From Gemmobacter fulvus (GTDB lineage: Bacteria; Pseudomonadota; Alphaproteobacteria; Rhodobacterales; Rhodobacteraceae): a DNA stretch of 64,000 bases. The stretch lies in the NCBI RefSeq assembly GCF_018798885.1, contig NZ_CP076361.1:1364001-1428000 (forward strand), written 5' to 3'. The position numbers were made by a program, and so were the translations under genes. This document shows positions 27,599 through 36,147 of the stretch, piece after piece. How positions within the stretch are numbered: position 1 is the first letter of the stretch; each line of letters starts with the position of its first letter. The notes beneath the pieces were generated by a model that had not been told where the DNA came from, made no database searches, and worked only from the letters and a program-made list of their open reading frames with translations.

Positions 27599-28453
27599 TC
27601 AGCTTTTGACCACACGCTGCGTCTGCACGCCCAAGCCCTCGACGCCGAGCCGCATCACCTCGCCGCCGCGCAGAAAGACCGGCGGTTTCTGCCCCAGCCC
27701 GACACCGGGCGGGGTGCCGGTGGTGATCACATCGCCCGGTTGCAGCGACAGGAACTGCGACAGATAGGCGATGATATGCGCCACGCCAAAGATCATCGTG
27801 GCGGTGCTGCCGGTCTGGCGGCGCTGCCCGTCCAGATCGAGCCAGAGGCCCAGATTGCCGATATCGCCCGCCTCGTCGGGCGTGACCAGCCAGGGGCCGA
27901 TCGGGCCGAAGGTATCAAACCCCTTGCCCTTGTCCCAGGTGCCGCCGCGTTCGGCCTGCCATTCCCGTTCCGACACGTCATTGACCACGCAATACCCCGC
28001 CACATGCGACAGCGCCTCGGCCTCATCTATATAGGTGCCGCCGGTGCCGATCACGATGCCCAACTCCACCTCCCAATCGGTTTTCACCGATCCGCGCGGC
28101 AGGATCACATCATCATCGGGGCCGGAAATGCACGAGGTCCATTTGTTGAACACCACCGGCTCGCTCGGGATCTTTGCGCCGGTTTCTGCCGCGTGATCGG
28201 CATAGTTCAGTCCAATGGCGATGAATTTGCCCACACCGCCCACGCAAGGCCCCAGCCGCAGATCCTGCTGCGGCATACCGGGCACCAACGGCAGGCTGTC
28301 GGGATCCAGCGCGCGCAACCGGGCCAGACTGTCCGGCAGCAGCGCCGCCCCGGCAATATCGGTCACATGCGCCGACAGATCACGCACCCGCCCTGCCGCA
28401 TCCAGCAGCCCCGGTTTTTCCTGCCCCTTGGGGCCATGGCGCAGCAGTTTCAT
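27599..28453 (-). CDS. Fumarylacetoacetate hydrolase family protein
   Basis: The 284-residue protein has the FAH-fold catalytic domain from about residue 70: IGLNYADHAAETG, FNKWTSCISGPDDD, DWEVELGIVIG (metal-binding acidic residues) and TGTPPGVGLGQKP. Members include fumarylpyruvate hydrolase, oxaloacetate decarboxylase and ureidoglycolate lyase; I cannot choose among them. It lies downstream of the peroxiredoxin gene on the same strand but a terminator-like stem-loop separates them. Confidence 0.9.
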   Translation of the reverse strand: MKLLRHGPKGQEKPGLLDAAGRVRDLSAHVTDIAGAALLPDSLARLRALDPDSLPLVPGMPQQDLRLGPCVGGVGKFIAIGLNYADHAAETGAKIPSEPVVFNKWTSCISGPDDDVILPRGSVKTDWEVELGIVIGTGGTYIDEAEALSHVAGYCVVNDVSEREWQAERGGTWDKGKGFDTFGPIGPWLVTPDEAGDIGNLGLWLDLDGQRRQTGSTATMIFGVAHIIAYLSQFLSLQPGDVITTGTPPGVGLGQKPPVFLRGGEVMRLGVEGLGVQTQRVVKS

Positions 28454-28521
28454 CGCAGTCCTTTCAGCGGGTCACAGGGCAATCCCGCGAAGGCTAACCG
28501 CAGCGCCGGTGCCGCGCAAGC

Positions 28522-28553
28522 AAAGGCCCCCGGCAAGCACACCGGGGGTCTTT
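28522..28553 (-). terminator. Stem-loop downstream of the peroxiredoxin gene
   Basis: AAAGGCCCCCGG and CCGGGGGTCTTT form a 12-bp stem (one G-U pair) around an 8-nt loop, 18 bp past the peroxiredoxin stop. On the minus strand the arm ends in CCTTTG. It is a probable intrinsic terminator. Confidence 0.7.
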
Positions 28554-28571
28554 GCAGCATATCTCACCGGA

Positions 28572-29060
28572 TCAAATGGCCGCCAGCAGCGCCTCGCCGC
28601 CCGAAATCTCGCAGGTGCCGGGGCTTTCTTCCAGATGCAGCACCTTCACCACGCCGTCCTGCGCATAAAGCGCATAGCGTTTGGAGCGGTCAATCAGGCC
28701 GACCGGCGGCGCGGTGAAGGTCAGGCCGATGGCCTTGGTAAAGCTGGCATCGGCATCACCCAGAAAGGTGATCCCCGCCGCCGTGGCCCCGGTGCTGTCG
28801 CCCCAGGCCTTCATCACGAAGGGATCGTTGACCGAGACGCAGATGATCTCATCCACGCCCTTGGCCGCGAACCCGTCCTTGGTGCGCATGAAGCTGGGCA
28901 CATGCGCCGTGGTGCAGGTGCCGGTATAGGCGCCCGGCAGTCCGAAGATCACCACATTGCGGCCCTTGAGCTTGTCGGCCAGCGTCACCGCCTCCGGCCC
29001 GTTTGCGCCCATGTGCAGCAGCGTGGCTTCGGGCAGGCTTTGCCCCTCAGAAATCGTCAT
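28572..29060 (-). CDS. Peroxiredoxin, Prx5 type
   Basis: The 162-residue enzyme reduces peroxides using thiols. The peroxidatic cysteine lies in GAYTGTCTTAHVPSF (C about 49), the Prx5 variant of the PxxxTxxC active site in which Pro is replaced by Ala-Tyr at the start. A later ICVSVNDPFVMKAWG block is diagnostic of Prx5. ATG 29060 follows a GAGGAGA ribosome site. It diverges from the ferredoxin reductase-like gene with a 114-bp shared promoter region. Confidence 0.92.
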   Translation of the reverse strand: MTISEGQSLPEATLLHMGANGPEAVTLADKLKGRNVVIFGLPGAYTGTCTTAHVPSFMRTKDGFAAKGVDEIICVSVNDPFVMKAWGDSTGATAAGITFLGDADASFTKAIGLTFTAPPVGLIDRSKRYALYAQDGVVKVLHLEESPGTCEISGGEALLAAI

Positions 29061-29174
29061 GGTTGTCTCCTCGCGCGTTGCGTTTCCGTCCCTCCCGGTT
29101 ATAGGGTCCGCACCAGCGCAGGACCAGAGGCAGGGCGCATCAGAGACGCCGCCTGCCACAGAAGGAGAAAAGAC

Positions 29175-30383
29175 ATGGCTCATTTCGTGGTGGTCGGGGC
29201 CGGTCAGGCCGGGGCCTCGCTGGTAGCAAAACTGCGCGCCGACGGTTTTGCGGGCCAGATCACCCTGATCGGGGCCGAAGCCGCCACGCCCTATCAGCGC
29301 CCGCCGCTGTCCAAGGCCTATCTGCTGGGCGAGATTACGGCAGACCGCCTCGCCCTGCGCGCAGACAGTTTCTATGCCGAACAGGACATCACGCTGAAAC
29401 TGGGCCAGCCGGTGACGGTGGTTGATGCGGCCGCCCGCACGGTGACGGTGGGCGGCGAAACCATCGCTTATGACGAGCTGGCGCTGACCACCGGATCGGT
29501 TCCGCGCCGCCTGCCTGCCGCCATCGGCGGTGATCTGGCCGGTGTGCATACCGTGCGCACACTGGCGGATGTGGATGCGATGCGCGACGAATTCGTGGCG
29601 GGGCGGCATCTTGTCATCATCGGCGGCGGCTATATCGGGCTGGAGGCGGCGGCCGTCGCCGCCAAGCTGGGCCTGATCGTCAGCGTGGTAGAAATGGCCC
29701 CGCGTATCCTGCAACGGGTCGCCTCGGCAGAAACCTCGGCCTATTTCCGCAAGCTGCATGGCGATCATGGGGTGGCGGTTCTGGAAGGCGTCGGGCTGGA
29801 GCAATTGCTGGGCGATGGCCGTGTGACCACGGCACAGCTGACCGACGGGCGCGCGCTGCGGGCCGATTTCGTGATCGTCGGCGTGGGCATCCTGCCCGTC
29901 ACCGATCTGGCCGAACTGGCGGGCTGTCAGTTGGACAACGGGATCCGCACCGATGCCCATGGCCGAACCTCGGTGCCGCATATCTGGGCAGCGGGGGATT
30001 GCGCCTCGTTCCCGTGGCAGGGCGGGAGGCTGCGGCTGGAATCGGTCGGCAATGCGATTGATCAGGCCGAGCTTGTGGCCGAAAACATGCTGGGCGCGGG
30101 CAAGGAATATGTGGCGCAGCCGTGGTTCTGGTCCGATCAATATGACTGCAAATTGCAGATTGCCGGTCTGAACACCGGCTATGACCAGATCGTGACCCGT
30201 GGCCCCGAGGGCGAGGCGGTGAGCTTCTGGTATTATCGCGGCGCGCAGCTTCTGGCGGTGGACGCGATGAATGATCCGCGCGCCTATATGGTGGGCAAAC
30301 GCCTGATCGAGATGGGCCGCAGCCCGGATCCGGCCCTGATCGCGGATCCCGCCACCAATCTGAAGGCGCTGTTGAAGGCATGA
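29175..30383 (+). CDS. FAD-dependent NAD(P)H:ferredoxin-type reductase
   Basis: The 402-residue flavoprotein is of the putidaredoxin/rhodocoxin reductase type: FAD motif VVGAGQAGASLVAKLR at the N-terminus, YQRPPLSKAYL, the NAD(P)H motif IIGGGYIGLEAAAVA and the second FAD motif IWAAGDCASF. Such enzymes feed electrons to small ferredoxins serving oxygenases. No ferredoxin or P450 is adjacent, so the partner is unknown. It starts after GAAGGAGAAA and overlaps rsmD by 4 nt. Confidence 0.92.
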   Translation: MAHFVVVGAGQAGASLVAKLRADGFAGQITLIGAEAATPYQRPPLSKAYLLGEITADRLALRADSFYAEQDITLKLGQPVTVVDAAARTVTVGGETIAYDELALTTGSVPRRLPAAIGGDLAGVHTVRTLADVDAMRDEFVAGRHLVIIGGGYIGLEAAAVAAKLGLIVSVVEMAPRILQRVASAETSAYFRKLHGDHGVAVLEGVGLEQLLGDGRVTTAQLTDGRALRADFVIVGVGILPVTDLAELAGCQLDNGIRTDAHGRTSVPHIWAAGDCASFPWQGGRLRLESVGNAIDQAELVAENMLGAGKEYVAQPWFWSDQYDCKLQIAGLNTGYDQIVTRGPEGEAVSFWYYRGAQLLAVDAMNDPRAYMVGKRLIEMGRSPDPALIADPATNLKALLKA

Positions 30384-30952
30384 GGATAATCGGCGGCAGC
30401 GCGCGGGGCCTGCATCTGGCCCCGGTCGGGGCGGGTGACGCGGCGGCGCATCTGCGCCCCACCTCTGACCGCGTGCGCGAAGCAATCTTCAATCTGCTGA
30501 TCAATGGCCGCGTGGCGCAATCCGGCAATCCGGTCAGTGATGCGCGGGTGCTGGATCTGTTTGCGGGCACCGGCGCGCTGGGGCTGGAGGCGCTGTCGCG
30601 TGGCGCCGCACGGGCGGTGTTTGTGGAGGATGGCACCACCGCCCGCAGCTTGCTGCGCCGCAATATCACGCTGATGCGCGCAACTGACGACACCGAGTTG
30701 CTGGCGCGCGATGCCACGTCCCTCGGTCGCAATCCCGGCGCGGCATTCTCTCTGATCTTTCTGGATCCGCCCTATGGCAAAGGTCTGGGCGAACGCGCAC
30801 TGGCCGCCTGCGTCGCGGGGGGCTGGCTCGCCCCCGGCGCGCTGATCGTGTGGGAGGAGAGCCGCCCGCCCACCGTCCCGCCCGGATTTGACGAGATCGA
30901 CCAACGCAAATATGGCGACACCCTGATCACCTTGCTGAAAGCCCCGACATGA
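30380..30952 (+). CDS. rsmD: 16S rRNA (guanine(966)-N2)-methyltransferase RsmD
   Basis: RsmD methylates G966 of 16S rRNA in the assembled small subunit. The 190-residue protein has RIIGGSARG at the N-terminus, the SAM-binding loop DLFAGTGALGLEALSRGA and the catalytic DPPYGKG motif. It overlaps its neighbours at both ends by ATGA, forming a three-gene operon with the reductase and a HAD phosphatase. Confidence 0.95.
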   Translation: MRIIGGSARGLHLAPVGAGDAAAHLRPTSDRVREAIFNLLINGRVAQSGNPVSDARVLDLFAGTGALGLEALSRGAARAVFVEDGTTARSLLRRNITLMRATDDTELLARDATSLGRNPGAAFSLIFLDPPYGKGLGERALAACVAGGWLAPGALIVWEESRPPTVPPGFDEIDQRKYGDTLITLLKAPT

Positions 30953-31596
30953 AGCTGCAAGCCGTTTTGTTCGATTGTGATGGGGTGGTGGTCGACAGCG
31001 AACCCGCCACCTTTGATCTGCTGGCCGAAAACCTCGGGCAGCACCGCCTGATCCTCAGCCATGCCGAGATGGAGCATCATTTTCTGGGTGGCACGATTGC
31101 CGGTGTCTATGACAAGGCCCGCGCGATGGGCGCGCCGCTGCCTGCAAGCTGGGTCAGCGATTTCTATGAGGCGCTGTATGAGCGGCTGGCGGCTGGCACG
31201 CCGCTGGTTCCCGGCATTGCCACGGTGCTGTCGGCGCTGGATGCGGCGGGGATTGCCTATGCGATGGGGTCGAACGGCACCCTGCGCAAGATGCAGATCA
31301 CGCTGGGCCAGCACCCGCAGATCCTTGCCCATTTCGCAGGTCGGCTGTTTTCGGGGCAGGATCTGGGCATGTTGAAACCCGCGCCCGACCTCTATCTGCA
31401 TGCGGCACAGGTGCTGGGCGCCGATCCCCGCGCCTGCGTCGTGATCGAAGACAGTGGCACCGGCGCGCGCGCGGCCCGCAGCGCCGGAATGCGCTGTTTT
31501 GGCTATGCGCCGGGCGGGGCGGACCCCAGCCTGACCGATGCCGGGGCCACGCTCTTCAGCGATATGGCGGATCTGCCCGCCCTTCTGGGCCTGTGA
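30949..31596 (+). CDS. HAD-superfamily phosphatase (beta-phosphoglucomutase-like)
   Basis: The 215-residue protein has HAD motif I as FDCDGVVVDSEP, motif II as GSNG, and motif IV as VIEDSGTGARAA, with an alpha-helical cap after motif I. This places it in the PGMB/Gph-like group that dephosphorylates small sugar phosphates. The exact substrate is unknown. It is the last gene of the reductase-rsmD operon. Confidence 0.9.
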   Translation: MKLQAVLFDCDGVVVDSEPATFDLLAENLGQHRLILSHAEMEHHFLGGTIAGVYDKARAMGAPLPASWVSDFYEALYERLAAGTPLVPGIATVLSALDAAGIAYAMGSNGTLRKMQITLGQHPQILAHFAGRLFSGQDLGMLKPAPDLYLHAAQVLGADPRACVVIEDSGTGARAARSAGMRCFGYAPGGADPSLTDAGATLFSDMADLPALLGL

Positions 31597-31691
31597 CCGC
31601 CAGCGGCTGCCGTATCCGTGACGCAGCGTAGCCGATGACAGCGGCCCGCCCCGCTGCCACTCTGCCCGCAGCCACAGCAGCAGAGCAGCCC

Positions 31692-33701
31692 ATGACCTTC
31701 CCCCACCTTCTGTCCCCGCTTTCCCTTGGTCCGATCACCCTGAAGAACCGGGTGATGATGGGGTCGATGCACACCGGGCTGGAAGAAACCGGCGACTGGA
31801 ACCGCGTTGCCGAATTCTATGCCACCCGCGCGCGCGGCGGCGTGGCGCTGATGGTCACCGGCGGCATGGCCCCAAACCGCGAAGGCGGCGTGTTTCCGGG
31901 GGCTGCCGGGCTTTATACCGCACAAGACATTGCCAATCACCGCAGCGTCACTGACCGCGTTCACGCGGCAGGCGGGCGGATTGCGATGCAGATCCTGCAT
32001 GCCGGGCGCTATGCCTATGGCAAGGATTGTGTTTCGGCCTCGGCGCTCAAATCCCCGATCTCGCCCTTTGTGCCGACCGCGCTGGACGAGGATGGCATCG
32101 AAAAGCAGGTCTCCGACATCGCAACCGCCGCCGCCCGCGCCATGGAGGCCGGGTATGACGGGGTGGAGGTAATGGGGTCCGAGGGCTATTTCCTCAACCA
32201 GTTCCTGGTGCGCCACACCAACCGCCGCGACGATCGCTGGGGCGGCAGCTATGAAAACCGGATGCGCCTGCCGCTGGAGGTGGTGCGCCGGGTGCGGGCC
32301 GCGATTGGTGACGGCATCCTGATCTACCGGCTGTCGCTGATCGACCTGATCCCCGACGGCTCGACCTGGGACGAGGTGATCACCCTGGCCAAAGCGATCG
32401 AGACGGCGGGCGCCAGCCTGATCAACACCGGAATCGGCTGGCACGAGGCCCGCGTGCCCACCATCGCCACCTCGGTGCCCCGCGCCGCCTTTGCGCATCT
32501 GACGGCCCGGTTGCGGCCCGAAGTGGGGATTCCGGTCATCACCTCCAACCGTATCAACACCCCGGAAGTGGCAGAGGCGCTGCTGGCCGAAGGCTGTGCT
32601 GATATGGTGTCGATGGCGCGGCCGTTTCTGGCCGACCCCGATTTTGTCGCCAAGGCCGCATCCGGGCGCGCGGGCGAAATCGCGCCCTGCATCGCCTGCA
32701 ATCAGGCCTGTCTGGACCATACCTTTTCGGGCAAGCTGACCAGCTGTCTGGTCAATCCCCGCGCCTGTCACGAAACCGAACTGGTCATTACCCCGACCGA
32801 TGCGCCCAAACGGATTGCGGTGGTGGGGGCCGGACCGGCGGGCCTGTCTGCCGCGCTCACGGCGGCGGCGCGCGGCCATGCGGTGACGCTGTTCGACCGC
32901 AGCCCGCAGGCGGGTGGGCAGCTGCATCTGGCGGCCAGCATCCCCGGCAAGGAAGAGTTCAAGGGCCTGATCACATGGTTCCAGACCCTGCTGGCGGGCA
33001 GCACCGTCACTTGCCGTCTGGGGCATCTGGCAAGGGTGCAGGATCTGACCGGGTTTGATGCGGTGATTCTGGCCACGGGCATCACGCCCCGCCCCGCCGG
33101 GATCCCGGGCGAGGACGGCCCGCAGGTGCTGGGCTACCGCGAGGTGTTGCAAGGGGCATCGGTCGGCCCGCGCGTGGCGGTGATCGGTGCCGGCGGCATC
33201 GGTTTCGACGTGGCCGAATACCTGACCCATCAGGGCGACAGCCCGACCCTGCACCCTGCGGCGTGGCGGCGCGAATGGGGGGTGGGCGACCCAGCGCAGA
33301 CCGCAGGCGGGCTGGCCCCGGAAGGGCCGCAGCCCGAAGCCTCGCCGCGCGAGGTCTGGCTGTTGCAGCGCAAACCCGAAAAGCCGGGCCGAAAGCTGGG
33401 GAAGACAACCGGCTGGATCCACCGCGCCGCCTTGCAGATGAAAGGCGTGAAGATGCTGGGCGGGGTCAGCTATGACGCAATCACGCCAGACGGGTTGCAG
33501 GTGACGATCCAGGGCCAGCCGCAGCTTCTGCCGGTGGATACGGTGGTGATCTGCGCAGGCCAGACGCCGGAACGCAGCCTGCATGACGCCTTGCAGGCCG
33601 AGGGCATTGCCGCCCATCTGATCGGCGGCGCGGATCTTGCGACCGAACTGGACGCCAAACGCGCGATTGATCAGGGCACGCGGCTGGCCGCCAGCCTGTG
33701 A
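31692..33701 (+). CDS. NADPH-dependent 2,4-dienoyl-CoA reductase-like protein (FadH family)
   Basis: The 669 residues closely match the FadH layout. An Old-Yellow-Enzyme FMN barrel (1-340) begins with LKNRVMMGSMHTGLEE. A four-cysteine [4Fe-4S] loop (CIACNQACLD ... CLVNPRAC) and a C-terminal FAD/NADPH domain starting RIAVVGAGPAGLSAAL follow. FadH reduces 2,4-dienoyl-CoA in unsaturated fatty-acid oxidation. Related enzymes act on other enals, so the substrate is not certain. I choose ATG 31692 by alignment with the family N-terminus. It may serve the neighbouring catabolic operon. Confidence 0.88.
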   Translation: MTFPHLLSPLSLGPITLKNRVMMGSMHTGLEETGDWNRVAEFYATRARGGVALMVTGGMAPNREGGVFPGAAGLYTAQDIANHRSVTDRVHAAGGRIAMQILHAGRYAYGKDCVSASALKSPISPFVPTALDEDGIEKQVSDIATAAARAMEAGYDGVEVMGSEGYFLNQFLVRHTNRRDDRWGGSYENRMRLPLEVVRRVRAAIGDGILIYRLSLIDLIPDGSTWDEVITLAKAIETAGASLINTGIGWHEARVPTIATSVPRAAFAHLTARLRPEVGIPVITSNRINTPEVAEALLAEGCADMVSMARPFLADPDFVAKAASGRAGEIAPCIACNQACLDHTFSGKLTSCLVNPRACHETELVITPTDAPKRIAVVGAGPAGLSAALTAAARGHAVTLFDRSPQAGGQLHLAASIPGKEEFKGLITWFQTLLAGSTVTCRLGHLARVQDLTGFDAVILATGITPRPAGIPGEDGPQVLGYREVLQGASVGPRVAVIGAGGIGFDVAEYLTHQGDSPTLHPAAWRREWGVGDPAQTAGGLAPEGPQPEASPREVWLLQRKPEKPGRKLGKTTGWIHRAALQMKGVKMLGGVSYDAITPDGLQVTIQGQPQLLPVDTVVICAGQTPERSLHDALQAEGIAAHLIGGADLATELDAKRAIDQGTRLAASL

Positions 33702-33717
33702 GAACCGGGACCTAGGG

Positions 33718-34359
33718 TCATTCCGGCTGTGGCCCGCCCCGCCGTTCGGACAGCACTGTGCGCGCCAGCAGAACGCAGGCCGCAAGGCCGTTGCGCACCG
33801 CCGTCGAATCGCGCCGCCGCACCCAATCGAGCCACAGCCCGTCCAGCGTCGCCATGATGGCATCGGTGACAAAGCCGACCTCTGCCTGCCCTGCCCCGCT
33901 GCCCTCGGCCAGTTTGTCCAGCATCTCTGCCAGACTGCGGCGATAGCGGTCGTAAAGCGCGCGTTCCGTCTGCGCCAGTTCCTCATGCGCCAGTGCCGCC
34001 GACCACAGGTCGATCCGCACGCGCAGATAATCGGGTTTCAGGAATTCCGGGGCGAAGCCTGCCCCGAGGAACGCGGCCAGCCGTTCCAGCGGATCGGGCG
34101 ATGAGCGGTCCACATCCTCCAGCGTCGCCGCCAGCAACAGGCTGGAGGCATGGCGATAGGTTTCGATCAGCACCTCTTTCATGTCGCGAAAATGATAGGT
34201 GATGTGACCCAGCGAAATCTGCGACCGTTCGGCGATCAGCCGGGCGGTCAGCCGGGCATAGCCCACCTCCTGCAAGCATTCGAGCGCCGCTGCGACAATC
34301 TCGGCCCGCCGCTCTTCTGTGGTGCGCACCACCCGTGTCTTGCGCTCTTTCGCTGCCAT
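33718..34359 (-). CDS. TetR-family regulator of the adjacent catabolic operon
   Basis: The 213-residue protein (ATG 34359) has an N-terminal helix-turn-helix in TTEERRAEIVAAALECL...RSQISLGHITYHFRDM and a BetI-like C-terminal ligand domain with DGLWLDWVRRRD. It diverges from the solute-binding-protein operon, and two operator-like sites occupy the gap. In-frame upstream methionines (34392, 34500) would place the start inside that regulatory region, so I prefer 34359. Autoregulation and repression of the operon are inferred. Confidence 0.87.
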   Translation of the reverse strand: MAAKERKTRVVRTTEERRAEIVAAALECLQEVGYARLTARLIAERSQISLGHITYHFRDMKEVLIETYRHASSLLLAATLEDVDRSSPDPLERLAAFLGAGFAPEFLKPDYLRVRIDLWSAALAHEELAQTERALYDRYRRSLAEMLDKLAEGSGAGQAEVGFVTDAIMATLDGLWLDWVRRRDSTAVRNGLAACVLLARTVLSERRGGPQPE

Positions 34360-34435
34360 CACCTGCCTGCACCGCATCGTATTGCCCGCCATTGTGCCGG
34401 GTTCCGGCCCAAGGTGCCAGCGCGCAAATCTGTGT

Positions 34436-34494
34436 TTGACAGATGTACAATACACGCCTATGCCTTTCAAATGCACATCCGTACAATACGGATG
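34436..34494 (+). promoter_or_regulatory. Promoter with two operator-like copies of GTACAATAC
   Basis: A perfect -35 hexamer TTGACA at 34436-34441 is followed at 17-bp spacing by TATGCC (34459-34464), a weak -10. GTACAATAC occurs at 34445-34453 inside that promoter and at 34481-34489 downstream, 36 bp apart. The downstream copy is the centre of a perfect 8-bp inverted repeat, CATCCGTA-CAA-TACGGATG (34476-34494); the upstream copy keeps 4-bp arms. This fits TetR operators at a repressed promoter. Confidence 0.6.
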
Positions 34495-34530
34495 CCGCAA
34501 CGCCGATGCAGCCCATAGGAGGGGTTACAG

Positions 34531-36114
34531 ATGACGACCGGACAGAATGGTTTCGGATCCAGCCTGACGCGCCGCACGGCGCTGCTGGGGCTTGCCGCCG
34601 CAGGTGCCGCCACGCTGGGCGGCTTTGCCCGCCCCGGCATCGCCCGCGCCGCAACGCCGGTTCGCGGGGGCACCCTGCGCTTCGGTCTGGCAGGGGCCAA
34701 TACGACCGACAGCCTTGATCCCGGTCTGGCCTGGGACGATTTCATGATGCTGCTGACCAATGGGGGCTTGCGCAACAATCTGGTGGAACTGGCCCCCGAT
34801 GGCAGCCCGGTGCCGGAACTGGCCGAAAGCTGGGAAGCAAGCCCCGATGCGCGGGTCTGGCTGTTCCGCCTGCGCCGGGGCGTCGAATTCCACAACGGCC
34901 AGAGCTTTACCGCCAATGATGCGCTGGCCTCGATCCGCCACCACATCCGCGACGATGCCACCTCGCTGTCGAAAAGCGTTCTGAGCCAGATTTCCGAGGT
35001 GGTGGCAGAGGATAGCCACACGCTGCGCATCACATTGGCGCAGGGCAATGCCGATCTGGCGATATTGCTGAGCGATTATCACCTCGGCATGATGCCCGCC
35101 CTGCCCGATGGCAGCGTGGATTGGCAATCCGGCATCGGCACAGGCGGCTACAAGCTCGAGATGTTCGAGCCGGGCGTCAAAGCCATGGGCACGCGCTTTG
35201 CGAATTACTGGAAAACTGGCCGCGCCCATGCCGACAGTGTGGAGTTGATCGCCATCAACGACGCCAGCGCCCGGCAGGCCGCACTGATGAGCGGCGCGGT
35301 AGATGTGATCAACCGAGTCGACCTCAAGACGCTGGAGTTTTTTAGCCGCGCGCCGAATGTCCGCATCGACGAGGTGCAGGGCTATCAACATGCTACGCTG
35401 CCGATGCGCGTCACCTCTGCGCCGTTTTCGGATGTCAACGTCCGGCTGGCGCTGAAACACGCGGTGAACCGTGAGCAATGGGTGAAGGCGATCTTGCAGG
35501 GCCATGGCTCTGTCGGCAACGATCACCCGATCGGCCGCACCCAGAAATACTTCAACGCCGATCTGGAACAGCGCAGCCATGATCCCGACAAGGCGCGGTA
35601 TCACCTGAAACAGGCCGGGCTTGACCGGCTGGCGGTGGATCTCAGCACCTCGGATGCGGCTTTTGCCGGGGCGGTGGATGCGGCGGTTCTGATGCAGAAC
35701 TCGGCGGCAGAGGCGGGCATCGACATCACCGCCATCCGCGAGCCTTCGGATGGCTACTGGAGCAGCGTCTGGGCGAAAAAGCCGTTCTGCGCCTGCTATT
35801 GGGCCGGTCGTCCCACCGCTGACGGCATCTTCTCGCTGATCTATGCCAAGGGCGCGTCCTTCGGTGATACCGATTGGGACAATGCCCGCTTCAACAGCAT
35901 TCTGACCGAGGCGCGCGGCACGCTGGACGAGGCGTTGCGCGCCGAGATGTATGGCGAATTGCAGGCCATCGTGCGCGACGATGCCGGAACCATCGTGCCG
36001 ATGTTCATGAACTTCGTGAATGGCACCAGTGACCGCGTGGGCATGCCCGAGGCGCGCAATGCCGAACTGGCTCTGGATGGCATGAAGGCGCTGGAACGCT
36101 GGTGGATTTCCTGA
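34531..36114 (+). CDS. ABC-type family-5 solute-binding protein, Tat-exported
   Basis: The 527-residue periplasmic protein is of the DppA/OppA family that binds peptides, opines or other organic solutes. The leader has twin arginines (LTRRTALLG, 13-21), a hydrophobic core and a cleavage region ending ARAA. The mature part shows the family's PELAESWEAS and FRLRRGVEFHNG stretch. A very strong AGGAGG ribosome site precedes the ATG. No permease or ATPase genes adjoin it, so it must share a transporter or serve as a receptor. It heads the operon repressed by the presumed TetR protein. Confidence 0.9.
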   Translation: MTTGQNGFGSSLTRRTALLGLAAAGAATLGGFARPGIARAATPVRGGTLRFGLAGANTTDSLDPGLAWDDFMMLLTNGGLRNNLVELAPDGSPVPELAESWEASPDARVWLFRLRRGVEFHNGQSFTANDALASIRHHIRDDATSLSKSVLSQISEVVAEDSHTLRITLAQGNADLAILLSDYHLGMMPALPDGSVDWQSGIGTGGYKLEMFEPGVKAMGTRFANYWKTGRAHADSVELIAINDASARQAALMSGAVDVINRVDLKTLEFFSRAPNVRIDEVQGYQHATLPMRVTSAPFSDVNVRLALKHAVNREQWVKAILQGHGSVGNDHPIGRTQKYFNADLEQRSHDPDKARYHLKQAGLDRLAVDLSTSDAAFAGAVDAAVLMQNSAAEAGIDITAIREPSDGYWSSVWAKKPFCACYWAGRPTADGIFSLIYAKGASFGDTDWDNARFNSILTEARGTLDEALRAEMYGELQAIVRDDAGTIVPMFMNFVNGTSDRVGMPEARNAELALDGMKALERWWIS

Positions 36115-36147
36115 CCCGCCGCCCCTCTCTCACCTGCTCGGAGCGCC

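Noticed and set aside
29061-30485. Long minus-strand extension upstream of the peroxiredoxin
   Set aside because: It is antisense to the ferredoxin reductase gene; the peroxiredoxin begins at 29060 with a ribosome site and the family's N-terminus.
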